Shown: piece by piece, positions 18,211 to 25,903 of the stretch
How positions within the stretch are numbered: position 1 is the stretch's first letter
How the letters are laid out: each line of letters begins with the position of its first letter
Assembly: GCA_012838275.1 (NCBI GenBank)
Contig: DUPO01000053.1
Coordinates: 1-40,079, forward strand
Source of the DNA: Spirochaetales bacterium
GTDB lineage: Bacteria; Spirochaetota; Spirochaetia; Sphaerochaetales; Sphaerochaetaceae
Direction of reading: 5' to 3'
DNA: 40,079 bases
Position numbers and translations under genes: made by a program
Notes under the pieces: model-generated
Seen by the model: the letters and a program-made list of their open reading frames with translations, nothing else
Database searches by the model: none
Told to the model about the DNA's origin: nothing

Positions 18211-18528
18211 ATGGATAACAGAGAGGCGTTTGTCATGAAGCTGAAAGAGGGCTGCAAGCAGGAGTACCAGAAGCGTCATGCCGAAATATGGCCAGAGCTT
18301 AAGGCACTGCTTTCTGAAAGTGGGGTCTATGACTACTCCATATATTTTGATGAGGGTACCAATCTCCTGTTTGCATTCCAGAGGACACGCTCTGGGGGCG
18401 GGTCCCAAAGTCTGGGGGAAAATCCCATAGTAAAAAAATGGTGGGAGTATATGGCCCCCCTTATGGAGACCCATGAGGACAACAGCCCGGTATCCACTCC
18501 CTTGGAGGAAGTGTTTCACATGGATTGA
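18211..18528 (+). CDS. rhaM: L-rhamnose mutarotase
   Basis: This 105-aa ferredoxin-fold mutarotase interconverts the anomers of L-rhamnose, supplying the isomerase. It has nearly the same length as E. coli RhaM (104 aa). The key residues are in register: Y19 and H23 in YQKRHAEIWPEL match the E. coli active-site Tyr18 and His22, and the paired tryptophans WWEYM and the C-terminal LEEVFHMD are typical. It is the last gene of the rhaA-led operon before a new promoter at 18549. Confidence 0.96.
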   Translation: MDNREAFVMKLKEGCKQEYQKRHAEIWPELKALLSESGVYDYSIYFDEGTNLLFAFQRTRSGGGSQSLGENPIVKKWWEYMAPLMETHEDNSPVSTPLEEVFHMD

Positions 18529-18548
18529 AAAGTTCCTTTCATATTCTC

Positions 18549-18594
18549 TTGATATTGTTGTCGATTAGTAATACAATCGAAAGTGATACGAAAG
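18549..18594 (+). promoter_or_regulatory. deoR promoter with inverted and direct repeats
   Basis: TTGATA (18549-18554), a 17-bp spacer and TACAAT (18572-18577) make a good sigma-70 promoter. Overlapping it, TCGATT-N8-AATCGA (18561-18580) is a perfect inverted repeat, and CGAAAG occurs twice, 11 bases apart (18578-18583 and 18589-18594), one helical turn. These are plausible DeoR autoregulatory sites. Confidence 0.65.
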
Positions 18595-18617
18595 GAATTT
18601 GAAAGAGGAGTGAAGTA

Positions 18618-19373
18618 ATGGTGGGAATTTCTCCCAGAGAAGCCAAAATCCTTGAACTGCTTCGTAGTGGTAAGGAATATCCTGTGAAAAAGCTCAGTGA
18701 AGAGCTCGGTGTCTCAGCTGTTACCATTCGTGGGGACCTGCGCGACCTTGATTTCAAAGGTCTTGTTGTCCGTTCACATGGGAGGGTGGTAGCGGCATCC
18801 TCCCCACAATCACTCCTTCGGAATTCATCCAACACTCCCCAGAAGGAACTTATCGCCAAAGCGGCCGCCACCCTCGTTTCAGATGGTGACTTCATTATGA
18901 TTTCAAACGGTTCCACCTGTTCGCTCATTGCAAGGCACTTGTATGGGCTCAAGAGCATTAAGGTGGTGACCAACTCAACACTCCTGCTCCCTTACGGAAG
19001 GGCCAACCCCATGTTGGACATAACCCTTGTAGGAGGGGAGTACCGCCCCCAGGCAGAAGCTCTGGTAGGGCCTGTAGCCATCAGCCAGATAGAGAGCTAC
19101 CATGTTTCAACGGCCTTTTTCGGTACCGACGGCATCACGCTGGAACATGGCCTTACCACCTCCCTGATAGAGAACGCCCAGGTGTTGCAGCGCATGTGCG
19201 CCCAGGCAACAAGGCGTGTCCTCTGTGTCGACTCATCCAAAGTCGGCAAGAGGGGCTTCGTCAAGATAATGAGAGCACAAGATATAGATACCATTGTCAC
19301 AGACAGTGGTTTTCCCCAAGACCTGGTAGTCCAGCTCGAGGAGCTGGGCGTAGAGGTCATCATAGCCCGATAG
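18618..19373 (+). CDS. DeoR-family transcriptional repressor
   Basis: This 251-aa DeoR/GlpR-type regulator has an N-terminal winged helix (about residues 5-57; REAKILELLRSGKEY, then the recognition region LGVSAVTIRGDLRDLD). The C-terminal sugar-phosphate sensor domain contains ISNGSTCSLIARHL, TLVGGEYRPQAEALVG, FFGTDGI and CVDSSKVGKRGF. Family members respond to phosphorylated sugars, so rhamnulose-1-phosphate or a product of the downstream enzymes could be the inducer. The gene has its own promoter and leads the E2-E3-E1-PHP-SDR-ADH-rhaB block; the E2 start lies only 15 bases after its stop, suggesting co-transcription. The recognition helix has VTIRGDL where most members have VTIRRDL. Confidence 0.92.
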   Translation: MVGISPREAKILELLRSGKEYPVKKLSEELGVSAVTIRGDLRDLDFKGLVVRSHGRVVAASSPQSLLRNSSNTPQKELIAKAAATLVSDGDFIMISNGSTCSLIARHLYGLKSIKVVTNSTLLLPYGRANPMLDITLVGGEYRPQAEALVGPVAISQIESYHVSTAFFGTDGITLEHGLTTSLIENAQVLQRMCAQATRRVLCVDSSKVGKRGFVKIMRAQDIDTIVTDSGFPQDLVVQLEELGVEVIIAR

Positions 19374-19388
19374 AGGAGAAGAGAGAGT

Positions 19389-20708
19389 ATGGCGCAACAA
19401 GTTGTAATGCCCAAACAAGGAAACACGGTAGAGTCATGTATTATTGTTGAATGGAATGTGAAAGTCGGTGACCAGGTGGCCATCGGCGATATCCTCTGTT
19501 CGGCTGAGACAGATAAATCTACCATCGATGTCGAGTCGACAGCCGATGGCACCATTTTGGCCCTGTTGTACGAAGAGGGGGATGAAGCCCCTGTCATGGA
19601 AGCCATCGCAGTCGTTGGGGAGAAAGGGGAGAAGGTTGAAATTGCCACCTCTTCCAAAAAATCCGCCTCCGACGCAACGGTTGCCAAAGAGGAGACAAGT
19701 GAGCCTGTAGTTCCTGTCTCAACAACAGCCCAGACGGCTCAAGGTTCGAGCCCGAGGGCGAGGAACCTTGCCTCCTCACTTGGGATCCCTCTTGCATCCC
19801 TTTCGGCGACAGGTCCGAAAGGCAGGGTAATCGAGCGGGATGTGCTCAGCGCATCTTCACAACCCCTTACCCCTGCGGCAAGACAGGCTGCACTCAAAGA
19901 TGGCATCCTCGCTCCTAAGGAAGGAAGCGGCATAGGTGGGCGAGTCCTCGCTTCTGATCTTCAGAAAGGGCAGCCAGTCGCAACTTCCCTGCCAGTTGCC
20001 CCTGTTGAAGGAACGGTTACCGAGATTCCTGTGAAGGGTGTGAGAAAGGTCACCGCCCGCAGGATGATGGAGTCTATTCATGGGACGTGTCAGCTGACGC
20101 TGCACGCCTTTGCCGATGCAACGGCCCTGAAGCGCCTGCGTGCAGGGTTCAAGGGTAGTAAGGAAGATCTCGGACTCTCTGGTGTCACTATCAATGACCT
20201 CATGCTCTTTGCTGTCTCTAGGACCCTTACCCAGTTCCCAGCTTTTAACGCACATTTCCTTGGGGACAAGATTCTCCAGTTCTCCTCGGTCCATCTGGGT
20301 ATGGCAACGGATGCGCCGCGAGGCCTGTTGGTCCCTGTCATCCGAGACAGCCAGGCATTGAGCTTGAAAGCCATCTCCGTTGAAGTGAAACGTCTGGTAG
20401 CCAAATGTTTTGATGGAAGTGCCACCCCTGACGAACTCAGCGGCAGTACCTTTACGGTAAGCAATGTCGGTTCCTTCGGCATCGAGGCTTTCACTCCGGT
20501 GCTTAACGTGCCTGAAGTTGCAATCCTCGGGGTGGGGACCATTGTTCCCAAGCCTGTCGAGGCAAAGGACGGATCAGTCTCCTTTGTCCCGCATATCGGG
20601 CTCTCCCTTACCATGGACCACCAGGCAGTGGACGGTGCTGATGCAGCTCGCTTCTTGAAAGCCCTGATGGATAACATCGCTTCGATCGACCTTTTGTTGG
20701 CATTGTAG
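19389..20708 (+). CDS. 2-oxoacid dehydrogenase E2 (dihydrolipoyl acyltransferase)
   Basis: This 439-aa acyltransferase core of a 2-oxoacid dehydrogenase complex carries one lipoyl domain (about residues 1-78) with lipoyl-lysine K43 in AETDKST. A linker follows, then a peripheral-subunit-binding domain (SSPRARNLASSLGIP... GRVIERDV, ~119-156) and a second similar segment (LTPAARQAALKDG... GRVLASDL, ~160-195). The catalytic domain ends with HQAVDG (H411, D415). The acyl substrate (pyruvate, acetoin-derived or branched-chain) cannot be read from these motifs. It is followed after 9 bases by E3 and then by the fused E1, so a full complex is encoded. Two E3/E1-binding-like segments in one chain are unusual. 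Confidence 0.9.
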   Translation: MAQQVVMPKQGNTVESCIIVEWNVKVGDQVAIGDILCSAETDKSTIDVESTADGTILALLYEEGDEAPVMEAIAVVGEKGEKVEIATSSKKSASDATVAKEETSEPVVPVSTTAQTAQGSSPRARNLASSLGIPLASLSATGPKGRVIERDVLSASSQPLTPAARQAALKDGILAPKEGSGIGGRVLASDLQKGQPVATSLPVAPVEGTVTEIPVKGVRKVTARRMMESIHGTCQLTLHAFADATALKRLRAGFKGSKEDLGLSGVTINDLMLFAVSRTLTQFPAFNAHFLGDKILQFSSVHLGMATDAPRGLLVPVIRDSQALSLKAISVEVKRLVAKCFDGSATPDELSGSTFTVSNVGSFGIEAFTPVLNVPEVAILGVGTIVPKPVEAKDGSVSFVPHIGLSLTMDHQAVDGADAARFLKALMDNIASIDLLLAL

Positions 20709-20717
20709 GAGTATCTG

Positions 20718-22070
20718 ATGGAAACATATGATCTTATAGTAGTAGGCTCGGGCCCGGGCGGATATGTAGCCGCAGAGCGTGCTGGAGCCTTGGGAAAAAA
20801 GGTCCTCCTCATCGAGAAGGGCTTCCTGGGTGGGGTTTGCACCAACTTGGGATGTATCCCTACCAAAAGTCTCTTGCATGGGGCCAAGCAGTATAAGCAT
20901 GCCCTCGAAGGGGAAAAAATCGGCCTTGAGACAAAAGAGGTAACGTACAACCTTGAGAAAGCCATGGCCTGGAAACAGGATACCGTGGAGACCCTGCGGG
21001 GTGGTATCGGATTTCTGATGAAATCGAACAAGGTGGAGACCGTCTTTGGCGAAGCCGAGTTTGTTGATGCGCACACGGTACAGGTAGGAGAGACAACCTA
21101 CAAGGGTGACTATCTGATAGTCGCTACCGGCTCTTCTCCGTTTGTGCCTCCCATTCCTGGCAGCAACCTTCCGCATGTGCTCACCAGTGATGCGATACTC
21201 GCTGTTGAGAAGATTCCCGAAACCCTTACCGTTATCGGAGGGGGAGTTATTGGGGTTGAGTTTGCCTCCTATTTCTCCATGATAGGCACGAAAGTGACCG
21301 TCATTGAGATGATGGAAGAGATCCTTCCCATGATGGACGGGGACTTTGCCAAGATGATGCGTCGCGAGATGAAAGGTGTCGATTTCAGGCTTGGCTGCAA
21401 GGTTGAAGAGGTCACCTCTGAAGGGGTTGCCTACACCGATGCCAAGGGCAAGAAGCAGACTCTCGCTTCAGAGCTTGTGCTGATGAGTGTCGGTCGCAAG
21501 CCAAATGTTGCGGGTCTGGAGAACCTCAAGCTTGATATTGCTAGAGGTGGAGTGCTCGTCAATGACCGGCTGCAGACCAACGTTGCCAATGTCTATGCTA
21601 TCGGGGATGTTAACGGAAAATCCCTCTTGGCCCATAGCGCCTCAAGGATGGCCGAGGTAGCCATTGCCAATATTTTTGGCACGACAAAGCAGCGGATGCG
21701 TTACAACGCGATCCCTTGGGCTGTCTACTCTTCACCGGAAGCCGCAGGATGTGGCCTTACCGAGACCGAAGCAGCGAATCAAGGCATTTCGATCAAGAGT
21801 GAAACCGTACAGATGCGTTCCAACGGCAGGTTTCTTGCTGAACATGGGAAGCGCGCCGGAGGGTTGGTGAAAGTCATTGCCAGCACCGAGACAAACGTCA
21901 TATTGGGCGTCCATCTGCTGGGACCCTACAGCAGCGAGATGATCTGGGGAGCGGCGGCCATCATAGAGGCCGAACTGCGCATCCAGGATGTCAAGGAAAT
22001 TGTATTCCCTCACCCCAGTGTGTCCGAGCTCATTAAGGATGCTTGTTTCGCACTTGATCACACACTATAG
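20718..22070 (+). CDS. lpdA: Dihydrolipoamide dehydrogenase (E3)
   Basis: This 450-aa FAD flavoprotein reoxidises dihydrolipoamide on E2 and passes electrons to NAD. It has the FAD-binding GSGPGGYVAAERAG near residue 10, the redox-active disulfide C41-C46 (GGVCTNLGCIPTK), the NAD-binding GGGVIGVEFASYF near 175, the second FAD motif YAIGDVNG, and the C-terminal HPSVSE (catalytic His-Glu pair). It has no extra lipoyl domain. The gene lies between E2 and E1, and the AGGAG ribosome site overlaps the E2 stop. Confidence 0.95.
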   Translation: METYDLIVVGSGPGGYVAAERAGALGKKVLLIEKGFLGGVCTNLGCIPTKSLLHGAKQYKHALEGEKIGLETKEVTYNLEKAMAWKQDTVETLRGGIGFLMKSNKVETVFGEAEFVDAHTVQVGETTYKGDYLIVATGSSPFVPPIPGSNLPHVLTSDAILAVEKIPETLTVIGGGVIGVEFASYFSMIGTKVTVIEMMEEILPMMDGDFAKMMRREMKGVDFRLGCKVEEVTSEGVAYTDAKGKKQTLASELVLMSVGRKPNVAGLENLKLDIARGGVLVNDRLQTNVANVYAIGDVNGKSLLAHSASRMAEVAIANIFGTTKQRMRYNAIPWAVYSSPEAAGCGLTETEAANQGISIKSETVQMRSNGRFLAEHGKRAGGLVKVIASTETNVILGVHLLGPYSSEMIWGAAAIIEAELRIQDVKEIVFPHPSVSELIKDACFALDHTL

Positions 22071-22095
22071 GAACAACTATAAGGAGTTTATCCAC

Positions 22096-24552
22096 ATGGC
22101 CAGAAAATTACCATTCGACCCAAAGCAATTAAGAGAAAAACAGACGATCAAGATCCCTTCCATTCCAGTCAACCAGTACCAGAGTGATTTCAAGAAGGAA
22201 CTCAAGCTATACGGCAAGGACCGCCTTATCCGCGCCTACTACGATATGCTGTTGATACGCAAATTTGAGACGATGCTCGATACCATCAAGAAAGAGGGTG
22301 TGTATCAGGGCATCAAGTATAACCACAAGGGACCTGCCCACCTCTCTGCCGGTCAGGAAAGTGCCGCAGTAGGCCAGTCCATGGTCCTCGGCCCTGAAGA
22401 CCAGATTTTCGGTTCCCACCGAAGCCATGGTGAGATCTTGGCAAAGAGCCTCTCCGCCATCTGGAAGATGGATGAGAAGGAACTCCTCTCGGTTATGGAA
22501 GATTTCATGGATGGCGATACCTATAAGGTAGTCAAGGAACATTTCGCAGGTAAGGACACCCGTGACCTTGCTGAGAACTTTGTCCTCTATGGGGCTCTTG
22601 CTGAAATCTATGCGAAGAAGACCGGATTTTCAGCTGGCCTTGGTGGTTCGATGCATACCTTCTTCAAGCCTTTTGGCAGTATGCCCAACAACGCCATCGT
22701 CGGTGGTTCAGCCACTATAGCAGTCGGAGCATCTCTCTATAAGAAAATTAACCGCAAGAAGGGTATTGTCATTGCCAACATTGGTGATGGGGCTCTCGCC
22801 CGTGGTCCTGTCTGGGAAGGTCTGGTGCTCTCCTCAATGGATCAGTACAAGACGCTTTGGGATGACAATCCCGGTTATCCTCCCTTCATGCTTAATACTT
22901 TTAACAACCTCTACGCCATGGGCGGACAGCCTTCAGGAGAGACCATGGGCTATGGTGTAGCCGCACGGATGGGAGCTGGGGTCAATCCGAACTCCATGCA
23001 CACCGAACGTGTGGATGGTTTCAATCCTCTTGCAGTCGCTGATGCTACGGCAAGAAAGAAGGAGATTCTTCTCAAGGGAGAAGGACCTGCTTTCATGGAT
23101 ACCATCACCTACCGCTACAGTGGTCACAGCCCCTCAGATGCGATGACCTACCGCAGTAAGGAAGAGCTTGATGCATTCAAGGCGCAAGATCCCATCGAAG
23201 CCTATGGGGCGTACCTGATCGAGAACGAGCTGGTAACACAGAAGGAACTTGATGCCTTCGACGCCACTCTCGAAGCCAAGATGAAAAGGACGTTGGAGAT
23301 CACAGTCGATCCTGTCCTCAGTCCTATGGTCGATGCCGCCTTTGTCGAGTCTGTCATGTTCTCCAACGGAAACGTCGAGAAAATGGATGATACTAAGCCT
23401 GTACTGCTTGAAAAGCTTGAGGACAATGCCCGTGTCCAGCAAATCGCAAGACGTAATCGCTATGCGTTTGACGAAAACGGCAAGGAGTATCCTGCAGCTC
23501 GTCAGTACCAGTATCGAGATGCGGTATTTGAGGCGATGGCACACCGATTTGCCATTGACCCGACGATGATCGCTTATGGTGAGGACCATCGGGATTGGGG
23601 CGGAGCCTTTGCCTGTTATCGTGGTCTCACCGAACTGCTTCCTCCCTCAAGGTTCTTCAACTCCCCGATTTCAGAATCTGCAATCGTCGGTAGTGGAGTA
23701 GGGTATGCCATGGCAGGGGGAAGAGCGGTAGTAGAACTTATGTACTGTGACTTCCTCGGCTGTGCTGGAGATGAGGTCTTTAACCAGATGCCCAAATGGC
23801 AGGCGATGAGTGCAGGGGTCCTGACGATGCCGCTTGTCCTGCGAGTGTCTGTCGGAAACAAGTATGGTGCCCAGCACTCCCAGGAGTGGACGAGTATGGT
23901 TGCTTCGGTTCCAGGCCTGAAGGCAATGTATCCTGCGACCCCCTATGATGTGAAGGGTATGCTCAACTACGCTTTGCGTGGTACTGATCCTGTGGTATTC
24001 TTTGAGAGCCAGAAGCTGTATGGAATCGGAGAGCAGTTCGTCAAGGAAGGTGTTCCTGAGGGATACTATGAGATTCCCGAAGGGGAGCCTGCGATCAAGA
24101 GGGAAGGCGATGCCGTTACCCTTGTGACGTTGGGACCTTCACTTTACACCGCGCTGGACGCTGCTGACAGATTGGAAAAAGAGTTCGGCATGAAGGCGGA
24201 GGTCATCGACCTGAGGTGGATCAATCCCCTCAAGTACGAGACCCTCATCGAGAGTGTGAAGAAGACCGGCCGTTGTGTGATGGTCACAGACAGTGCCGAG
24301 AGGGGAAGCTACCTGCATACGGTTGCCTCCAATCTCACCCGTCTGGCCTTTGAGTATCTTGATGCTCCCATAGTAGTGGTGGGGTCCAAGAACTGGATCA
24401 CTCCTCCTGCTGAGATGGAAGAGTACTACTTTGCCCAGGCATCATCCGTTCTGGATGCTATTCACGAACAGATACTCCCTCTCCCTTCCTATGTCCCTGT
24501 CTATAACTACACCGATGGTGAGTTTTATCGCACAAGCCGTGAAGGCGTATAA
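22096..24552 (+). CDS. Fused E1 alpha/beta 2-oxoacid dehydrogenase with insertions
   Basis: This 818-aa thiamine-diphosphate enzyme joins an E1-alpha half (about residues 1-465) and an E1-beta half (about 469-818). The alpha half has HLSAGQESAAVG, GLGGSMH and the TPP/Mg motif: G230-D231-G232 and N271-x-Y273. The D-to-N distance is 40 residues, against 29 in human PDH E1-alpha, so about 11 residues are inserted (YKTLWDDNPGYPPF region). A further insertion of roughly 45 residues lies between SHRSHGEIL and GGSMH. The beta half has YGEDHRDWGGAFACYRGL, NSPISESAIVGSGVGYAMAG and the QHSQEW histidine motif. I chose the ATG at 22096, behind AAGGAG. The substrate is uncertain: pyruvate, a branched-chain oxoacid or an acetoin-like compound are all possible. 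Confidence 0.88.
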   Translation: MARKLPFDPKQLREKQTIKIPSIPVNQYQSDFKKELKLYGKDRLIRAYYDMLLIRKFETMLDTIKKEGVYQGIKYNHKGPAHLSAGQESAAVGQSMVLGPEDQIFGSHRSHGEILAKSLSAIWKMDEKELLSVMEDFMDGDTYKVVKEHFAGKDTRDLAENFVLYGALAEIYAKKTGFSAGLGGSMHTFFKPFGSMPNNAIVGGSATIAVGASLYKKINRKKGIVIANIGDGALARGPVWEGLVLSSMDQYKTLWDDNPGYPPFMLNTFNNLYAMGGQPSGETMGYGVAARMGAGVNPNSMHTERVDGFNPLAVADATARKKEILLKGEGPAFMDTITYRYSGHSPSDAMTYRSKEELDAFKAQDPIEAYGAYLIENELVTQKELDAFDATLEAKMKRTLEITVDPVLSPMVDAAFVESVMFSNGNVEKMDDTKPVLLEKLEDNARVQQIARRNRYAFDENGKEYPAARQYQYRDAVFEAMAHRFAIDPTMIAYGEDHRDWGGAFACYRGLTELLPPSRFFNSPISESAIVGSGVGYAMAGGRAVVELMYCDFLGCAGDEVFNQMPKWQAMSAGVLTMPLVLRVSVGNKYGAQHSQEWTSMVASVPGLKAMYPATPYDVKGMLNYALRGTDPVVFFESQKLYGIGEQFVKEGVPEGYYEIPEGEPAIKREGDAVTLVTLGPSLYTALDAADRLEKEFGMKAEVIDLRWINPLKYETLIESVKKTGRCVMVTDSAERGSYLHTVASNLTRLAFEYLDAPIVVVGSKNWITPPAEMEEYYFAQASSVLDAIHEQILPLPSYVPVYNYTDGEFYRTSREGV

Positions 24553-24572
24553 ATACAACTGACGAGGTGCCC

Positions 24573-25889
24573 ATGGATTTGCAACAACTGGAATTGGCAA
24601 TAAATAGTCCTGAGAAACCGGTTCGCCTGGAGGCGAGCCGGTCCCTCGGCTCTATGATAGAAAGCGGCTCGCTGAGGCGAAAAGCCCTGGAGGAAGTGAA
24701 TAACCACGTGCACACCACATGGTCCTTCAGTCCTTATGAGCCCTCAGCGGCTGCCTATGCCGCCTGGAAGGCAGGACTGGGGATTGTCGGGAGCATTGAC
24801 CACGACAGTATCGGAGCGGCTGAAGAGCTGCTCCAGGCAGCAAGGAACATAGGCATTGCAAGTACTGTCGGTTTTGAGATGCGGGTGAGTTTTCTGGACA
24901 CCCCTCTCGCTGAGAGGAAGATCAACAACCCCGACTCCCCTGGAATTGTCTATATGTGCACTCATGGGGTGCCTCATCAGAAGATTGACGAGGTTGCAGC
25001 TTTCCTCAAGCCTGTGAACAAACAGCGCAACTTGCGCAACAAGGCTCAGGTGGAGGCGTTGCAATCCCTGGTCGGCCGCTATGGATTTGACCTTGATTTT
25101 GAACGCGATGTGGTCCCTCTCTCTCGCTTTGCCGAGGGAGGTTCCATCACCGAACGCCATATCCTCTATGCTATGTCCAGGCAGTGCATAGCCATGTTCG
25201 GCAAGGGTGAAAAACTGCTCAGGTTCCTGGAAAAGGAGTTGAAGGTTGCCCTTTCCCCACAAGTGAACTCCCTCTTGCTCGATCCTTTAAACCCTCATTA
25301 CGCGTATGACCTGTTGGGAGTGTTCAAGAGTAACTTCCTTCCCCGTTTCTTTATCCAGCCGGCAAAGGCCGAGTGTCCCGATGTACGGGACGTGGTTGCA
25401 TTTGGCAACAGCATCGGAGGCATACCGGCGTATGCATACCTGGGTGATGTCGCACAGAGTGTCACCGGTGACAAGAAGGCTGAAAAGTTTGAGGATGACT
25501 TTCTGGTTGAGCTGATGGACCTGCTGGTCGATATCGGCTATCCGGCTATCACGTACATGCCCCCGAGGAATACCCTTGAGCAGATGCACAGGTTGCAGAG
25601 CCTTGCCAAGGAACGCAATCTTATGGAGATCAGCGGCGTTGATATCAACAGTTCCAGACAAAGCATGAACTGCCCTGAATTGTTGCAACCCTCCTGCAGG
25701 CATCTTGTCGATTCGGCATGGGCTCTTGTTGCTCATGAGAAGCTGGCGACAGTGGATGCCGAACTCGGGCTGTTTCACCCTGACAATCCGCATGCAGGGA
25801 AAAGTCTCGATGAGAGACTTGCCCTGTACGCAAGCCTTGGGAGGAAGATGGATAGCCATCACCCCTTGGATCTCATAAAATTATTTTGA
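24573..25889 (+). CDS. PHP-domain protein, predicted metal-dependent phosphoesterase
   Basis: This 438-aa protein has a PHP (polymerase and histidinol phosphatase) metal site: H45 and H47 (NNHVHTTWSFSP), D76-H77 (SIDHDS), E102 (GFEMRV) and H131 (CTHGVPH). The central part is helical, and later stretches (GIPAYAYLGD about residue 288, MEISGVDINSSRQ about 352) probably complete the metal-binding barrel. PHP enzymes usually hydrolyse phosphate esters. The length is much greater than that of histidinol phosphatases, and no nucleic-acid domain is seen. It sits between E1 and the SDR in one tight operon, so a sugar-phosphate or acyl-related substrate is likely. The exact function is not recognised. 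The ATG at 24573 fits the GACGAGG site better than the GTG at 24567. Confidence 0.75.
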   Translation: MDLQQLELAINSPEKPVRLEASRSLGSMIESGSLRRKALEEVNNHVHTTWSFSPYEPSAAAYAAWKAGLGIVGSIDHDSIGAAEELLQAARNIGIASTVGFEMRVSFLDTPLAERKINNPDSPGIVYMCTHGVPHQKIDEVAAFLKPVNKQRNLRNKAQVEALQSLVGRYGFDLDFERDVVPLSRFAEGGSITERHILYAMSRQCIAMFGKGEKLLRFLEKELKVALSPQVNSLLLDPLNPHYAYDLLGVFKSNFLPRFFIQPAKAECPDVRDVVAFGNSIGGIPAYAYLGDVAQSVTGDKKAEKFEDDFLVELMDLLVDIGYPAITYMPPRNTLEQMHRLQSLAKERNLMEISGVDINSSRQSMNCPELLQPSCRHLVDSAWALVAHEKLATVDAELGLFHPDNPHAGKSLDERLALYASLGRKMDSHHPLDLIKLF

Positions 25890-25903
25890 CGTAGGAGTAA
25901 GGT

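Noticed and set aside
20090-21076. 328-codon reverse-strand open frame over E2/E3
   Set aside because: Both sense genes carry intact catalytic motifs here. The antisense translation is Ser/Arg/Pro-rich and unlike a folded protein.
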